Shown here in pieces: positions 25,582 through 34,394 of a stretch of 64,000 nt of DNA (the stretch's first letter is position 1; each line of letters begins with the position of its first letter). The notes beneath the pieces were generated by a model. That model did no database searches. It had not been told where the DNA came from and was given only the letters and a program-made list of their open reading frames with translations. Source of the stretch: Prevotella sp. UBA2725 (GTDB taxonomy: Bacteria > Bacteroidota > Bacteroidia > Bacteroidales > Bacteroidaceae); the NCBI GenBank assembly GCA_002353825.1, contig DEKJ01000035.1, positions 20,924 to 84,923 on the forward strand. The letters are read 5' to 3'. The position numbers and the translations under genes were made by a program.

Positions 25582-25914
25582 AATGTGCACAATTGGCCGT
25601 TGTGAGAAACTAAAGATATGCTTACCTTTGCATCCGGAAACCTACCTGTAGGCGGTCAACTGTTCTGCACGAAAGCTTGTGCCAACGAGAGCAGAGCCAT
25701 GTTCACTTGAGCTCTGCCGAGTGCAGCCAAACTTCTTCAATTGAAAACTTCGTCCCTCAATGCGCGCATTTCTGAGGTGTCCTTACGAAAGCTAACAGTC
25801 CGCCTGCTTGAATCAGCAAGTGTGAGAATGCTGCACGAATCTGGCGATACGACGTGCCTGCACGAAACTGACGCCCCTGTACGATCCCTCATTCGCCACT
25901 TGCTGAAGGTTTCC
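25582..25914 (+). repeat. Repeat A copy 2: promoter-bearing 333-bp element
   Basis: The second copy of the 23222-23554 block, same length and orientation, with its promoter at 25600-25630 (TTG, 20 nt, TACCTTTG). It ends 5 nt before the stop codon of vsr. The two copies directly flank the restriction-modification pair, so recombination between them would delete it cleanly. Confidence 0.8.
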
Positions 25915-25918
25915 ATTT

Positions 25919-26416
25919 CTATCCTTTGTCCAAGGGCTCTGCAGCTATTTGTATGTCTTCTTCCTCCGGCAACTTATATTTCACCGATCGGTCTTCAAGA
26001 TATATATGGTTCAGAGTGTAAGCAAGCGATTCAAGTGTCTTATCCCTAACCTTTGGTTTCAGTTCACACTCCCACACAGTGATACAGTGCCAACCCATCT
26101 TTGCAAGCTGTTTTTGCTCTTCCTTGTCGCGCTCCTTGTTCCGTTGGATCTTCTGCCGCCAAAAGTCAGTGTTGGTCTTCGGCATCACAAAGTACTTGCA
26201 GCCTTCGTGACCATGCCAAAAGCAACCATTGACAAAGATGCAAGTACGATACTTCCGCAACACAATATCCGGATGGCCGGGAAGTCGAGGGTTATTGAGA
26301 CGATAGCGGAAACCTTGCCCCCACAGATAACGGCGCACAAGAACCTCCGGCTTCGTATTCGCTGACCGAATGGCAGACATGTTTTTATGCCTCTGTATAG
26401 GAGAATGAACGTCCAT
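25919..26416 (-). CDS. vsr: Very short patch repair endonuclease Vsr
   Basis: A 165-residue Vsr. The opening is HKNMSAIRSANTKPEVLVRRYLWGQGFRYR. The nuclease core LPGHPDIVLRKYRTCIFVNGCFWHGHEGC carries the catalytic Asp, the HGH and the zinc-site cysteine, followed by FWRQKIQRNKERD and WECEL. Vsr nicks T:G mismatches that arise when 5-methylcytosine deaminates, so it normally accompanies a C5 methyltransferase. It is the last gene of the defence operon, 2 nt after the LRR gene. Confidence 0.95.
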   Translation of the reverse strand: MDVHSPIQRHKNMSAIRSANTKPEVLVRRYLWGQGFRYRLNNPRLPGHPDIVLRKYRTCIFVNGCFWHGHEGCKYFVMPKTNTDFWRQKIQRNKERDKEEQKQLAKMGWHCITVWECELKPKVRDKTLESLAYTLNHIYLEDRSVKYKLPEEEDIQIAAEPLDKG

Positions 26417-26418
26417 CT

Positions 26419-28218
26419 TTACCTACCTACCTTTATACCTTGAACGAGAAAACTCATGTGATCACAGAACTTTTCTAATTCGTTGCAGATCATGAAGTCT
26501 TCAGTAAACTCAGAAAAATCTGGGTAGTAGCCTCCTTCCTGTATATCTTCAATCTGAGAATATTGCGGGAAGTGCTCATTTAAAACTGCCTGAGCTTCAC
26601 TACTGAGAGTCTGAATTTCTCGCTTGTATATGGATTCAATCCTGCTATTACCATCATTATTTATTCTGTCTAAATTTTGTATAGGGGCGAAATATTGCTC
26701 GTCAATAGAATCATCATGAAAGACCGGTGCATTGATCTTGATATCCGTATCGGATTCTTCTGGATCGTCATCTTTTTCACCATACTTTTCGTCAGATTCT
26801 GTTTTGGATGCTTTCTTGTTTGCCTCAGAATTGATATTAATTCTGTCACTACCAAAACGAATGGTACTTTCATCATGATCGGATTGAGTATTGTCATCAC
26901 TATCTACGCTTTCTGCAGATGTCTTATTATCTACATCATTATTACTTGTATCTGTTTTGTCTACATCAAAGTTGTCATCTGAAGAGAGCCAGTCAATAAT
27001 ACTGGTATGAGTTCTATTGTTAGACTTAGCATCATCCTTATCATCGTCTCTCATGTATTTTGGAGGCGTGTATATTGGTCTTTCATGTTTCGTTTTTGTT
27101 TTCTGCTCATTTTCCTCTTGCTGAGTGTCCTCGTCGTAAGCTCTTGACAGGTCATTTTTGGGGAAGTTTCTATCCTTCTTTTCTTCAGCATCGAACGGAA
27201 TAAACCTCGGCTCTGTTAGCTGCAGCGCTGACTTATAATACTCGACGTCTTTATCAAAACACATAACGACAACACCGGCCTTGCAATCAGTAAATACATC
27301 GGCGCCAAAATCTGTGACTCTACCCTTCAATACAATCAAAGTCAAAGATGAGCAACCTGAGAAGGCGCCCTCTCCAATAGACTTAACTGATGAAGGTATG
27401 ACTATAGAGCACAACGGCTCACAATATGAGAAGGCATACTCGCCTATTGATGTGCAAAGAGCATCCAATACCACACACGAACGAAGTTCTTCTTCCGAAA
27501 AAGACATCACAGTTGTCCCTTCATAAATAAGTCCGTCTGAAGTGGCAATAGTTGTTGTGGGAGCTTCTGAATCATGATTTGTTAAAGCTTCCGGATGAAT
27601 ATCCAAATGTTCTTTCTCAAGGTCAGGTATAGAGCCATCCAATCGCATAAAGAATGCCTTTGTTCCGAACTTGACTGTGTAGGCCTCTAAAGAGCGCATG
27701 ATCTGAGTTACTTTGCCTTCACCGAGTCGATTATTGTAGACAGTGTCTCCTACTTTATATTTCCATATGTCATCATTATTCTTTCTGTTCTTTCTCGGTG
27801 CTCTTGCAGTCGTTTTCTTTTTTTCTATTGTTGTTTCCGAATCATCGGGAGACGTCTTGAATAAATTTTTATCATCAAGACGAAAATATCTTATTGTGTT
27901 ATATTTGAATTTTACTCTTATATAATAATTCCGTTTATTAACCTCAGTAACCAAGCCATGGCCATATTTGTAATGGTAAATGGTATCACCACTACTTAAT
28001 TGACTTTCGTTGCCATCTGCGGGTGAAGATGGCATTTTATCCTCGTATTCATCATCAGCGTGATCGTTTAGTCCTATTTGACTAAAATCCGATTCTTTGA
28101 CATTATAATAGCCGTTTTCGGATTTCATCAGATATTCTTTCGTGGATTCATAGACATAGAAAATCACGCCACGACCATATTTCGGATGTTCGACTTTTGA
28201 TCCTACCTTGTACCGCAT
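26419..28218 (-). CDS. KOW/SH3-like repeats plus BspA-type LRR protein
   Basis: A 599-residue cytoplasmic protein with an unusual mix. Three small beta modules of the form V-x-H/Y-x-x-x-G-x-G-x-V occur at the N-terminus (KVEHPKYGRGVIFYV about 8-22; TIYHYKYGHGLVTEV about 79-93; TVYNNRLGEGKVTQI about 158-172), like the SH3/KOW-type tails of RapA, CarD or UvrD. Residues about 235-300 form a BspA-like LRR_5 segment (SIGEYAFSYC, SSVKSIGEGAFSGCSSL). A long acidic, low-complexity linker and a short helical C-terminus follow. It sits between the DUF2357 gene and vsr in one operon. A role in binding DNA-tracking proteins or recognising a target is a guess. Confidence 0.85.
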   Translation of the reverse strand: MRYKVGSKVEHPKYGRGVIFYVYESTKEYLMKSENGYYNVKESDFSQIGLNDHADDEYEDKMPSSPADGNESQLSSGDTIYHYKYGHGLVTEVNKRNYYIRVKFKYNTIRYFRLDDKNLFKTSPDDSETTIEKKKTTARAPRKNRKNNDDIWKYKVGDTVYNNRLGEGKVTQIMRSLEAYTVKFGTKAFFMRLDGSIPDLEKEHLDIHPEALTNHDSEAPTTTIATSDGLIYEGTTVMSFSEEELRSCVVLDALCTSIGEYAFSYCEPLCSIVIPSSVKSIGEGAFSGCSSLTLIVLKGRVTDFGADVFTDCKAGVVVMCFDKDVEYYKSALQLTEPRFIPFDAEEKKDRNFPKNDLSRAYDEDTQQEENEQKTKTKHERPIYTPPKYMRDDDKDDAKSNNRTHTSIIDWLSSDDNFDVDKTDTSNNDVDNKTSAESVDSDDNTQSDHDESTIRFGSDRININSEANKKASKTESDEKYGEKDDDPEESDTDIKINAPVFHDDSIDEQYFAPIQNLDRINNDGNSRIESIYKREIQTLSSEAQAVLNEHFPQYSQIEDIQEGGYYPDFSEFTEDFMICNELEKFCDHMSFLVQGIKVGR

Positions 28219-28252
28219 AGTGCATCTGTTTTTTGTGCCAATGATCAGAAAA

Positions 28253-30661
28253 TTACTTTGTTTGCGCTTTACTCATAAGCTCTGAGAGCCTTTTCACATA
28301 CGGCTTGGCAATCATCTTTGATGGCATGATATCCATGATGTTCCAATAGTACTTCTGAAACTCCTTCTCTGCGCTATTGCTTGCAAACAGCTGGAAGACA
28401 AGATAAAGATTATCTTTATTCTTCAGCTCTTTGTCCTGGTTTACTAAAGTCTGTTTTACTCCATTCTTAAAAACGGTATACGTATAGGGAGGATAATTCA
28501 TTGCTAACAGTTCCTTCCTTGTATATATTTTTGGTCCAGATTTCAATCCGTCATTCTTCTTAATGCGGATAAAATGTGTGGACATTAAATCCTTGCTATA
28601 TAGTAGAATGTATTTGGCATTAATCAAATCAGAGCCTAAATACATAGACCCTTTTGAAGAGCCTTCTCTTAAATTGTACAGGTGATGAGAGAGAATCCAG
28701 TTAAGATGCTTTTCGTCTTTATAATAGGCCACGATGACACTTGTCTCATCAGGCAGAAAGTCTCTGTTATCATCCACAGGCTCTGGCATATTCTCCATTG
28801 TCATTTCAGGCTTTTCTTCCTTATGAATGTCATATTGATAATAGGACAGCTTCTCGCGTTCCGATGTTCTGTTAAGCATATGTGCCTTTACCTCAGCAAG
28901 GAACTGCTTGAGATAGATAGAATCGTCTTGCCAATGACCTGGACGGATGCTAAAAGCGCCCAAGCCGGGGATGATTTCATGAAAACCTCTAATCTCTTTA
29001 TTCTCAGTTCCGGGATACAGAATATATGCGCCACTGGTTCTGCGAATAGCATCTTTGTAAGCATGCATCTTCAAAAGGTCAGCACGCTTGTAAATACCAG
29101 CCTCCTGATCTTTCTTCTCTTCGTTGAGTTCCTTCTCTACATTCTCTTGGCTTTGGTGGTCTTCAAGGACAATCTTATTGAGCCTGTACTTGGCATCAAA
29201 GTGTATGTAGGTGATAAGGTCTTCTCTTATCGCCTTTTCCATTGAGATCTCACCCGGCCATATTGCCAGGGTATAGTCCGGACGCATAGGCATAGTCCAG
29301 CTTCCTTCCTGATGGATGGGGTCATCGCCAGCAGCGTTGGCAGTATATTTCTTACTGAATGTCTTGTTGTAGTAAAATGCTACTCTTAGCTTACGCATGC
29401 TTGACTCTGAGATACCATGAAGTACGAGCTGCTTACCTTGAATGATATTCAAGTTGATATTGTCGCCATCCGTGGTAACGAGATTTTCCTTCTCAGCCCT
29501 TGGAATTTTAAAGAATTCACTGACGAGTTCCTGCAATTTAAAGAACAGCCAGTACTCATAGAGTGTGGCCACATTCTTCTTTCCGGCCTCGTATACATTA
29601 TTGCCACCTTCCCAGTTCAATCTTGCAGCAAGATCATACATGAGCCATGCCTGCAGCACTTCACGGTATCCTTCTTTCCGCTGAAGCACTGGGCTATTCA
29701 TGTTCATATGAGTAGGCATAGAGATTCCCCGGAAGAACTGACTTTCCAAATAATTGGAGATCTGGCTCATTGTTCCGTCTATCTCAGCCTTCAATCTGTC
29801 GGAAGCATTCTTTTTGTCTCTCAGTACAGAGCAGAACATCAGAAAAGTTCTCAACGCGAATTTGACAAACTGATTCTCTTGATTGTCAATAGTATCTCGC
29901 TTGTATACAACATCGAGAGTCCTCGGAATGCTTGTCAATGTTGAAGGAAGACCCTTTCTCATGTGCTCAGGCAGAGGAATGCGATCAGTCGAAGTAGCTA
30001 TCTGTCTGATATTCCTTCTTGAGAGCCGTCGAATGCCGACGATATTCCGCTCAACGACGGTATCGGTCCATTTTCTTACGGGATTAGCCATAATCTTATG
30101 GATTGCCTCCTCAAAGGCCTCGCTATCGATGATGGAACGTATGAAAGAGAACTTCTGGTAGAGTGTCTGTGACGGACAATTATCATCTACTTCGAGAGTC
30201 TGCTTGACAGGTGAGCCCTGCAGTAAGATGAGGTCTGTATAATAGTTGGCAATGTCATCGAGCATTGTCCTGTAGTCACTCTCATAGTCAGTTTTAACCG
30301 ATCGAATCTCAAGGTTCACCTTCCCCAAAGACTCTTTAGCGCCCACTTCTACAACCTTAAGGCACAGCTGGCCAACATAAATGCCGGTCTTTATTGTGCC
30401 CATATTAGGATGTCTCTGAGTGAATTTGGAGAATGTTATGATGTCATCTTGTTGGGCGAATTGGAAGTTTCGTTCTCCAACAGATTCAAACTCATACTGA
30501 TAGTTGCAGCCTTCCACTAATTGCCACGAGGCCTCTCCGGGATAAGGTGTCTTTTGATGGCACATCTTATCTCGGTCCTCGTCAATAGGAACAATGTTCA
30601 GATAAATTGTTCCGTATTGGCATTTGATGGGTATATGTAGTGACTTTAACTCCTCCAGCAT
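28253..30661 (-). CDS. DUF2357 / McrC-like nuclease subunit
   Basis: An 802-residue protein. The N-terminal half is a beta-rich DUF2357-type region (SWQLVEGCNYQYEFES). The middle part has PVRKWTDTVVERNIVGIRRLSRRNIRQ and the conserved RKEGYREVLQAWLMYDLAARLNW stretch. A PD-(D/E)xK nuclease core shows the D-A-K motif in LITYIHFDAKYRLNKIV. A C-terminal extension of about 150 residues follows. Such proteins act as the nuclease partner of McrB-like GTPases. The gene starts 12 nt after the mcrB-like gene, as expected for McrBC pairs. Confidence 0.88.
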   Translation of the reverse strand: MLEELKSLHIPIKCQYGTIYLNIVPIDEDRDKMCHQKTPYPGEASWQLVEGCNYQYEFESVGERNFQFAQQDDIITFSKFTQRHPNMGTIKTGIYVGQLCLKVVEVGAKESLGKVNLEIRSVKTDYESDYRTMLDDIANYYTDLILLQGSPVKQTLEVDDNCPSQTLYQKFSFIRSIIDSEAFEEAIHKIMANPVRKWTDTVVERNIVGIRRLSRRNIRQIATSTDRIPLPEHMRKGLPSTLTSIPRTLDVVYKRDTIDNQENQFVKFALRTFLMFCSVLRDKKNASDRLKAEIDGTMSQISNYLESQFFRGISMPTHMNMNSPVLQRKEGYREVLQAWLMYDLAARLNWEGGNNVYEAGKKNVATLYEYWLFFKLQELVSEFFKIPRAEKENLVTTDGDNINLNIIQGKQLVLHGISESSMRKLRVAFYYNKTFSKKYTANAAGDDPIHQEGSWTMPMRPDYTLAIWPGEISMEKAIREDLITYIHFDAKYRLNKIVLEDHQSQENVEKELNEEKKDQEAGIYKRADLLKMHAYKDAIRRTSGAYILYPGTENKEIRGFHEIIPGLGAFSIRPGHWQDDSIYLKQFLAEVKAHMLNRTSEREKLSYYQYDIHKEEKPEMTMENMPEPVDDNRDFLPDETSVIVAYYKDEKHLNWILSHHLYNLREGSSKGSMYLGSDLINAKYILLYSKDLMSTHFIRIKKNDGLKSGPKIYTRKELLAMNYPPYTYTVFKNGVKQTLVNQDKELKNKDNLYLVFQLFASNSAEKEFQKYYWNIMDIMPSKMIAKPYVKRLSELMSKAQTK

Positions 30662-30673
30662 GAATTATTACAT

Positions 30674-32830
30674 TTAAGCCTCTGCAAAACTTGTAAAACC
30701 ATTGGCAAAGGCGGCCTCATACATACGCTGTATTTTATCAGCTGTCAATTGATAGACTGTACTGCCAACATTATCTTTCGAAATTGGCGTAGTCTCTCCC
30801 ACTTTGGGGTCAGCAAAGCATTCCTTCCATAATGCCTGTAAGACGGATTCCAGTTTCTTTCTTGAGCCATGCAACTTAGGCAAAAGCTTTTGCACAATGG
30901 CACAATCGAGAATTTTGCTCGGTTTCATCTTATCGTTAGTATCGTCATTCTTCTCAGCCTGACTAATGAAACGATATATCTCGGTAGCGCTACGGTAGCC
31001 AAACTCTGCATTCACCGATTTCAACTGAGTAAAGAAGGCATTGAGGGTCTTCTTATAATCAAAATCAGTTCCGGTTGCAAGATCCTTGTCATTGGCGAGG
31101 TCAACAAAACTCTCTCCCATATCTGCAGCTTGGTAGTCGACAAGATGGCGTTCAACAGGTTTCATTTCGTCAAGAAATTGCTTCATGTCTGGTTCAGAAA
31201 TCTTGAATTCAATGACGTTAGCACGGTCCAAGACTTTAGGGGAGAACATGTAAGTTGTCTCATCGACGTTGATGGTGCCGATGATAAACAGATTATCAGG
31301 AAGGTTGATTTCAGCCGGTACATGAGTCTTCTCCTCACCTTCCTTCTGCTCTTCTTGCTCTTTCTTTGTTGGCTTCCACAGCTTGATAGGCTTATCGCTC
31401 TCCATTGCAGACAGAAAATCTGCAAAATAGCGTTCTACATAGCTCATATTCATCTCGTCTAAGATGAGGAAGTACGGCTTTTGCTTATTCTCTTTTTTGT
31501 TAGCCTCAATGAGCAGATCAAGTACGCCACTCTCCGGCCTTACATACTCATCCTGCTGTAGAGCATTTGGAAAACCAAGGAGAGGCTCACGATTGGTCCA
31601 GTCAGCGCCAACTGCAACAGTGCACATCTGACTATCATCTTCTATCAGCGAATTGGCAAAAGCCAAGGCAAGCTGGGTCTTTCCAGAACCAGCCAATCCG
31701 CTCAGTATCAGAAACCGCTTTGACATTAAAGAAAAAGCAAAACGTTTAACCAGCTCTGGTGAATATATCAGACCAGTTTTCTCGATAAGTGCAATTTCAC
31801 GAGAGATAGAGAATTTTTTACCCCCGGAATTACTTTGAACCTTTCCAGAGGGAATAACTGTAGTTTGAGATCCAATAATTGCAGAGGACACATTCTGTGT
31901 TTGTAATAGTTCCCACTGATCACCATGTCTTACGATGCTATACTCACTACCATAGCAAGCTTTAATAAACTTACCTAATTCAGGTATTGCTAAATGGCTG
32001 CCATCACTGTTAGGATACCATTCAGTGCTTAGGTAAACGTCTTTGCCTTTTATCTTAAAACTATCAAGATACCATCTACGCCTTGGGGTGTTGAGTTCGG
32101 TAATTTTATCTTCTTCAACATATTTGAACATCCCAGACAGTTTGATATTCTTCTTGTTTGTGATAGCAATTGACTGTCCTAAATCAAAATCATCACAGAA
32201 GTCGTCTATCTTGTTCCAATCTGACTGTTGAGAAAAGTAGGTAATACATTTTAGTGCGAATGTACAATGTTGCTTATCAGATTCAACAATTGTCAGAGAT
32301 GTTTTAGGCTTCTTAGTAAAATCTATAGCAAGACGGAGAGTAATGGAATTACCTTCCTTAGAAAATGAAATGGTTGAGATATTTTCCACAAGGAAATCTC
32401 TAATAGAGAATTTACCTTCAACAGTTAATTTGTTGAGGTATATACGACCATCTTTCCTGCAAAGCAAGTTACAGGTATATTCCTTTGTTTCTGAAGAACC
32501 AAAGAAGTCATTTATCTCGTTGTTATATTTATTATATGTCTCAAGAGAAAAATCGACAGTATGGTAGTTATCTGATGAAGTAGTGTAAAGAGGAAGATTG
32601 TTGAAAATTTCACAAAGAGCCTTTACAAAATCTACTTTAAACAGAGTGAATGTAACACTGGTGTTTTTATCTCCATCAGCATTATCTGCGTTTGCCTCTC
32701 CTTTTATGAACTCATACTGGTCTTTAGACAGATTGATACTTGACTCACCAGAATTGCATGGTGAAAGTTTTAAACCACTGTCTTGTGTTTTTATTTCTTT
32801 ATTCATTGGCATTAACTTATTACATGACAT
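30674..32830 (-). CDS. McrB-like AAA+ GTPase
   Basis: A 718-residue protein. An N-terminal module (about 1-170) resembles the free 166-residue protein encoded just upstream. A second unknown beta region (about 180-330) follows, then the motor: Walker A LSGLAGSGKTQLA, Walker B YFLILDEMNMSYVERYFADF and the McrB signature IIGTINVDETTYMFSPKVLDRANV. McrB motors use GTP to drive the McrC nuclease on DNA bearing modified cytosine in the classic system; specificity sits in the N-terminal domain. The ATG overlaps the previous stop by one base (TAATG). Confidence 0.92.
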   Translation of the reverse strand: MSCNKLMPMNKEIKTQDSGLKLSPCNSGESSINLSKDQYEFIKGEANADNADGDKNTSVTFTLFKVDFVKALCEIFNNLPLYTTSSDNYHTVDFSLETYNKYNNEINDFFGSSETKEYTCNLLCRKDGRIYLNKLTVEGKFSIRDFLVENISTISFSKEGNSITLRLAIDFTKKPKTSLTIVESDKQHCTFALKCITYFSQQSDWNKIDDFCDDFDLGQSIAITNKKNIKLSGMFKYVEEDKITELNTPRRRWYLDSFKIKGKDVYLSTEWYPNSDGSHLAIPELGKFIKACYGSEYSIVRHGDQWELLQTQNVSSAIIGSQTTVIPSGKVQSNSGGKKFSISREIALIEKTGLIYSPELVKRFAFSLMSKRFLILSGLAGSGKTQLALAFANSLIEDDSQMCTVAVGADWTNREPLLGFPNALQQDEYVRPESGVLDLLIEANKKENKQKPYFLILDEMNMSYVERYFADFLSAMESDKPIKLWKPTKKEQEEQKEGEEKTHVPAEINLPDNLFIIGTINVDETTYMFSPKVLDRANVIEFKISEPDMKQFLDEMKPVERHLVDYQAADMGESFVDLANDKDLATGTDFDYKKTLNAFFTQLKSVNAEFGYRSATEIYRFISQAEKNDDTNDKMKPSKILDCAIVQKLLPKLHGSRKKLESVLQALWKECFADPKVGETTPISKDNVGSTVYQLTADKIQRMYEAAFANGFTSFAEA

Positions 32831-33330
32831 TATAGATCCCCTTCGCTAACTGAAGACAAGACCCTTAAATCAATATTACCGTTGTCTGCTAAGCTAAATT
32901 CTATAGCTGAACTATTTTCAACCAGAAAATCCCTAATGGTGAATCCGGAATGCTTTAGACCCTTTAGGTAATATCTACCATCTTTTCTGTCATACAGAAT
33001 TACGGGATATTCCTTTACAGATTGATTGCCGAAAAAGTTATCAATATTATATTCAAGCTTATTAAATATTTTATCTTCTATGTTAACTATATTGCAGGTT
33101 CTTGATGTAGTCCTGTAAAGGGGACATTGGCTTTTAATAAAGTCAAGAGCCTTTAAATAGTCCGATTTATATATTTGGAAACATACTGGTATCTCTTCAC
33201 CTGGCTGAACCAAACTAAATGATATAAAGTTATTTATCTCTCCAGAGAGGTTTAGACTTGTTTCTCCGGAATATCCAAATGATTGCTTCCACCCGCTATC
33301 TTGTCTCTTTATGTATTTTATATAATTCAT
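32830..33330 (-). CDS. Free paralogue of the McrB N-terminal domain
   Basis: A 166-residue protein that lines up with the first ~170 residues of the adjacent McrB: QDSGWKQSFGYSGETSLNLS against QDSGLKLSPCNSGESSINLS, then PLYRTTSR/PLYTTSSD, NIDNFFGNQSVKEYPV/EINDFFGSSETKEYTC, DRKDGRYYL/CRKDGRIYL and IRDFLVENSSAIEFS/IRDFLVENISTISFS. It has no ATPase part. It overlaps both neighbours by one base. It may form a mixed sensor with McrB, or be left over from a duplication. Confidence 0.85.
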   Translation of the reverse strand: MNYIKYIKRQDSGWKQSFGYSGETSLNLSGEINNFISFSLVQPGEEIPVCFQIYKSDYLKALDFIKSQCPLYRTTSRTCNIVNIEDKIFNKLEYNIDNFFGNQSVKEYPVILYDRKDGRYYLKGLKHSGFTIRDFLVENSSAIEFSLADNGNIDLRVLSSVSEGDL

Positions 33331-34394
33331 TATCTCAGAATGTTATTTTTGATTAGATAATAGAGTATAGCGTAAATAGTATTTACACTAACAGCATTCC
33401 CGGCCTCTTTATACATAGCACCATTCGACACCCTTGCTAAAGAAGCCTTTTCAGCAAAATCATTAGGGAATCCTTGAAGCATAAATGCTTCTTTGGGCGT
33501 TAATTTCCGAATTGGGATACCAGCTAACTCCTCTTTGGACATTCTTTCTGATGGTCTTATTTTGCCATGAGATAGGATGAACTCATCACTGTAATAATTA
33601 TCTTGACATGCCCTATGCATCTTATGCATAGATGCAGTCAATGGACGAGCAATAATTAAATCAATATCTGATTTTGATTTAAAGCCTCCAGTGCCATCAG
33701 ATAGAATTGTCGGCTTAACCTTCTCAGAAAGATAATATTTTTTATCAACTTTCGCGTCAAGGATATCCAAAACACTTCCATAAAAATCAAGACTACATTT
33801 TGAGCGATCTATGGAAGAAAAGGATTCCTTTACAAGTTCTGCAGAAAAGTTAAAGTTCCCATATGTCTTCTTTCTTGCCACAATAATGGTTCTCTGCCTT
33901 TTCTGAGGCAGTCCAAAGTCTTCGGTATTAAATATGTCATGTTGTACATTATACCCGGCTTTTTCGAGATAATATAGTATGACCTTAAAGGTATTCCCTT
34001 TATCATGGTTGACTAAATTTCGAACATTTTCAAGAATAAGATAGTTTGGTTTTTTCTTCTTAACAATATCCATAATTCGAAAGAACATCTGACCTCGGTC
34101 TTCTGCGAAGCCTGCTTGCTTTCCCATCATACTAAAAGTTTGGCAAGGGAATCCACCTGTTAGTATATCTATTTTAGGAAGCGAATTGAATCTTTTCCTA
34201 TCGTTTATAAATGTCACGATATCTCCTAAAACAGTTTCTCCTTGAGTGTCAAAGTTGGCCATATATGTTTTGGTGGCATTTTTGTCTATTTCAGAAAAGC
34301 CAATAGTAACAAATGGGACATGTAAATCTTTACTTACATATTCCATAGCCTTTCTGAATCCTCCCACTCCGGAAAATAATTCTAGATGCTTCAT
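33330..34394 (-). CDS. C5-cytosine DNA methyltransferase (second of two in operon)
   Basis: A 354-residue Dcm-type enzyme. Motif I is LELFSGVGGFRKAME, the catalytic loop GGFPCQTFSMMGKQ, and these are followed by LENVRNL, LPQKRQRTIIV, LTPKEAFMLQGFP and the final EAGNAVSVN. All key motifs are intact. It differs clearly from the adjacent methyltransferase, so the two probably have different target sequences. Its start overlaps the previous gene by 4 nt (ATGA) and its stop overlaps the next by 1 nt. Confidence 0.95.
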   Translation of the reverse strand: MKHLELFSGVGGFRKAMEYVSKDLHVPFVTIGFSEIDKNATKTYMANFDTQGETVLGDIVTFINDRKRFNSLPKIDILTGGFPCQTFSMMGKQAGFAEDRGQMFFRIMDIVKKKKPNYLILENVRNLVNHDKGNTFKVILYYLEKAGYNVQHDIFNTEDFGLPQKRQRTIIVARKKTYGNFNFSAELVKESFSSIDRSKCSLDFYGSVLDILDAKVDKKYYLSEKVKPTILSDGTGGFKSKSDIDLIIARPLTASMHKMHRACQDNYYSDEFILSHGKIRPSERMSKEELAGIPIRKLTPKEAFMLQGFPNDFAEKASLARVSNGAMYKEAGNAVSVNTIYAILYYLIKNNILR

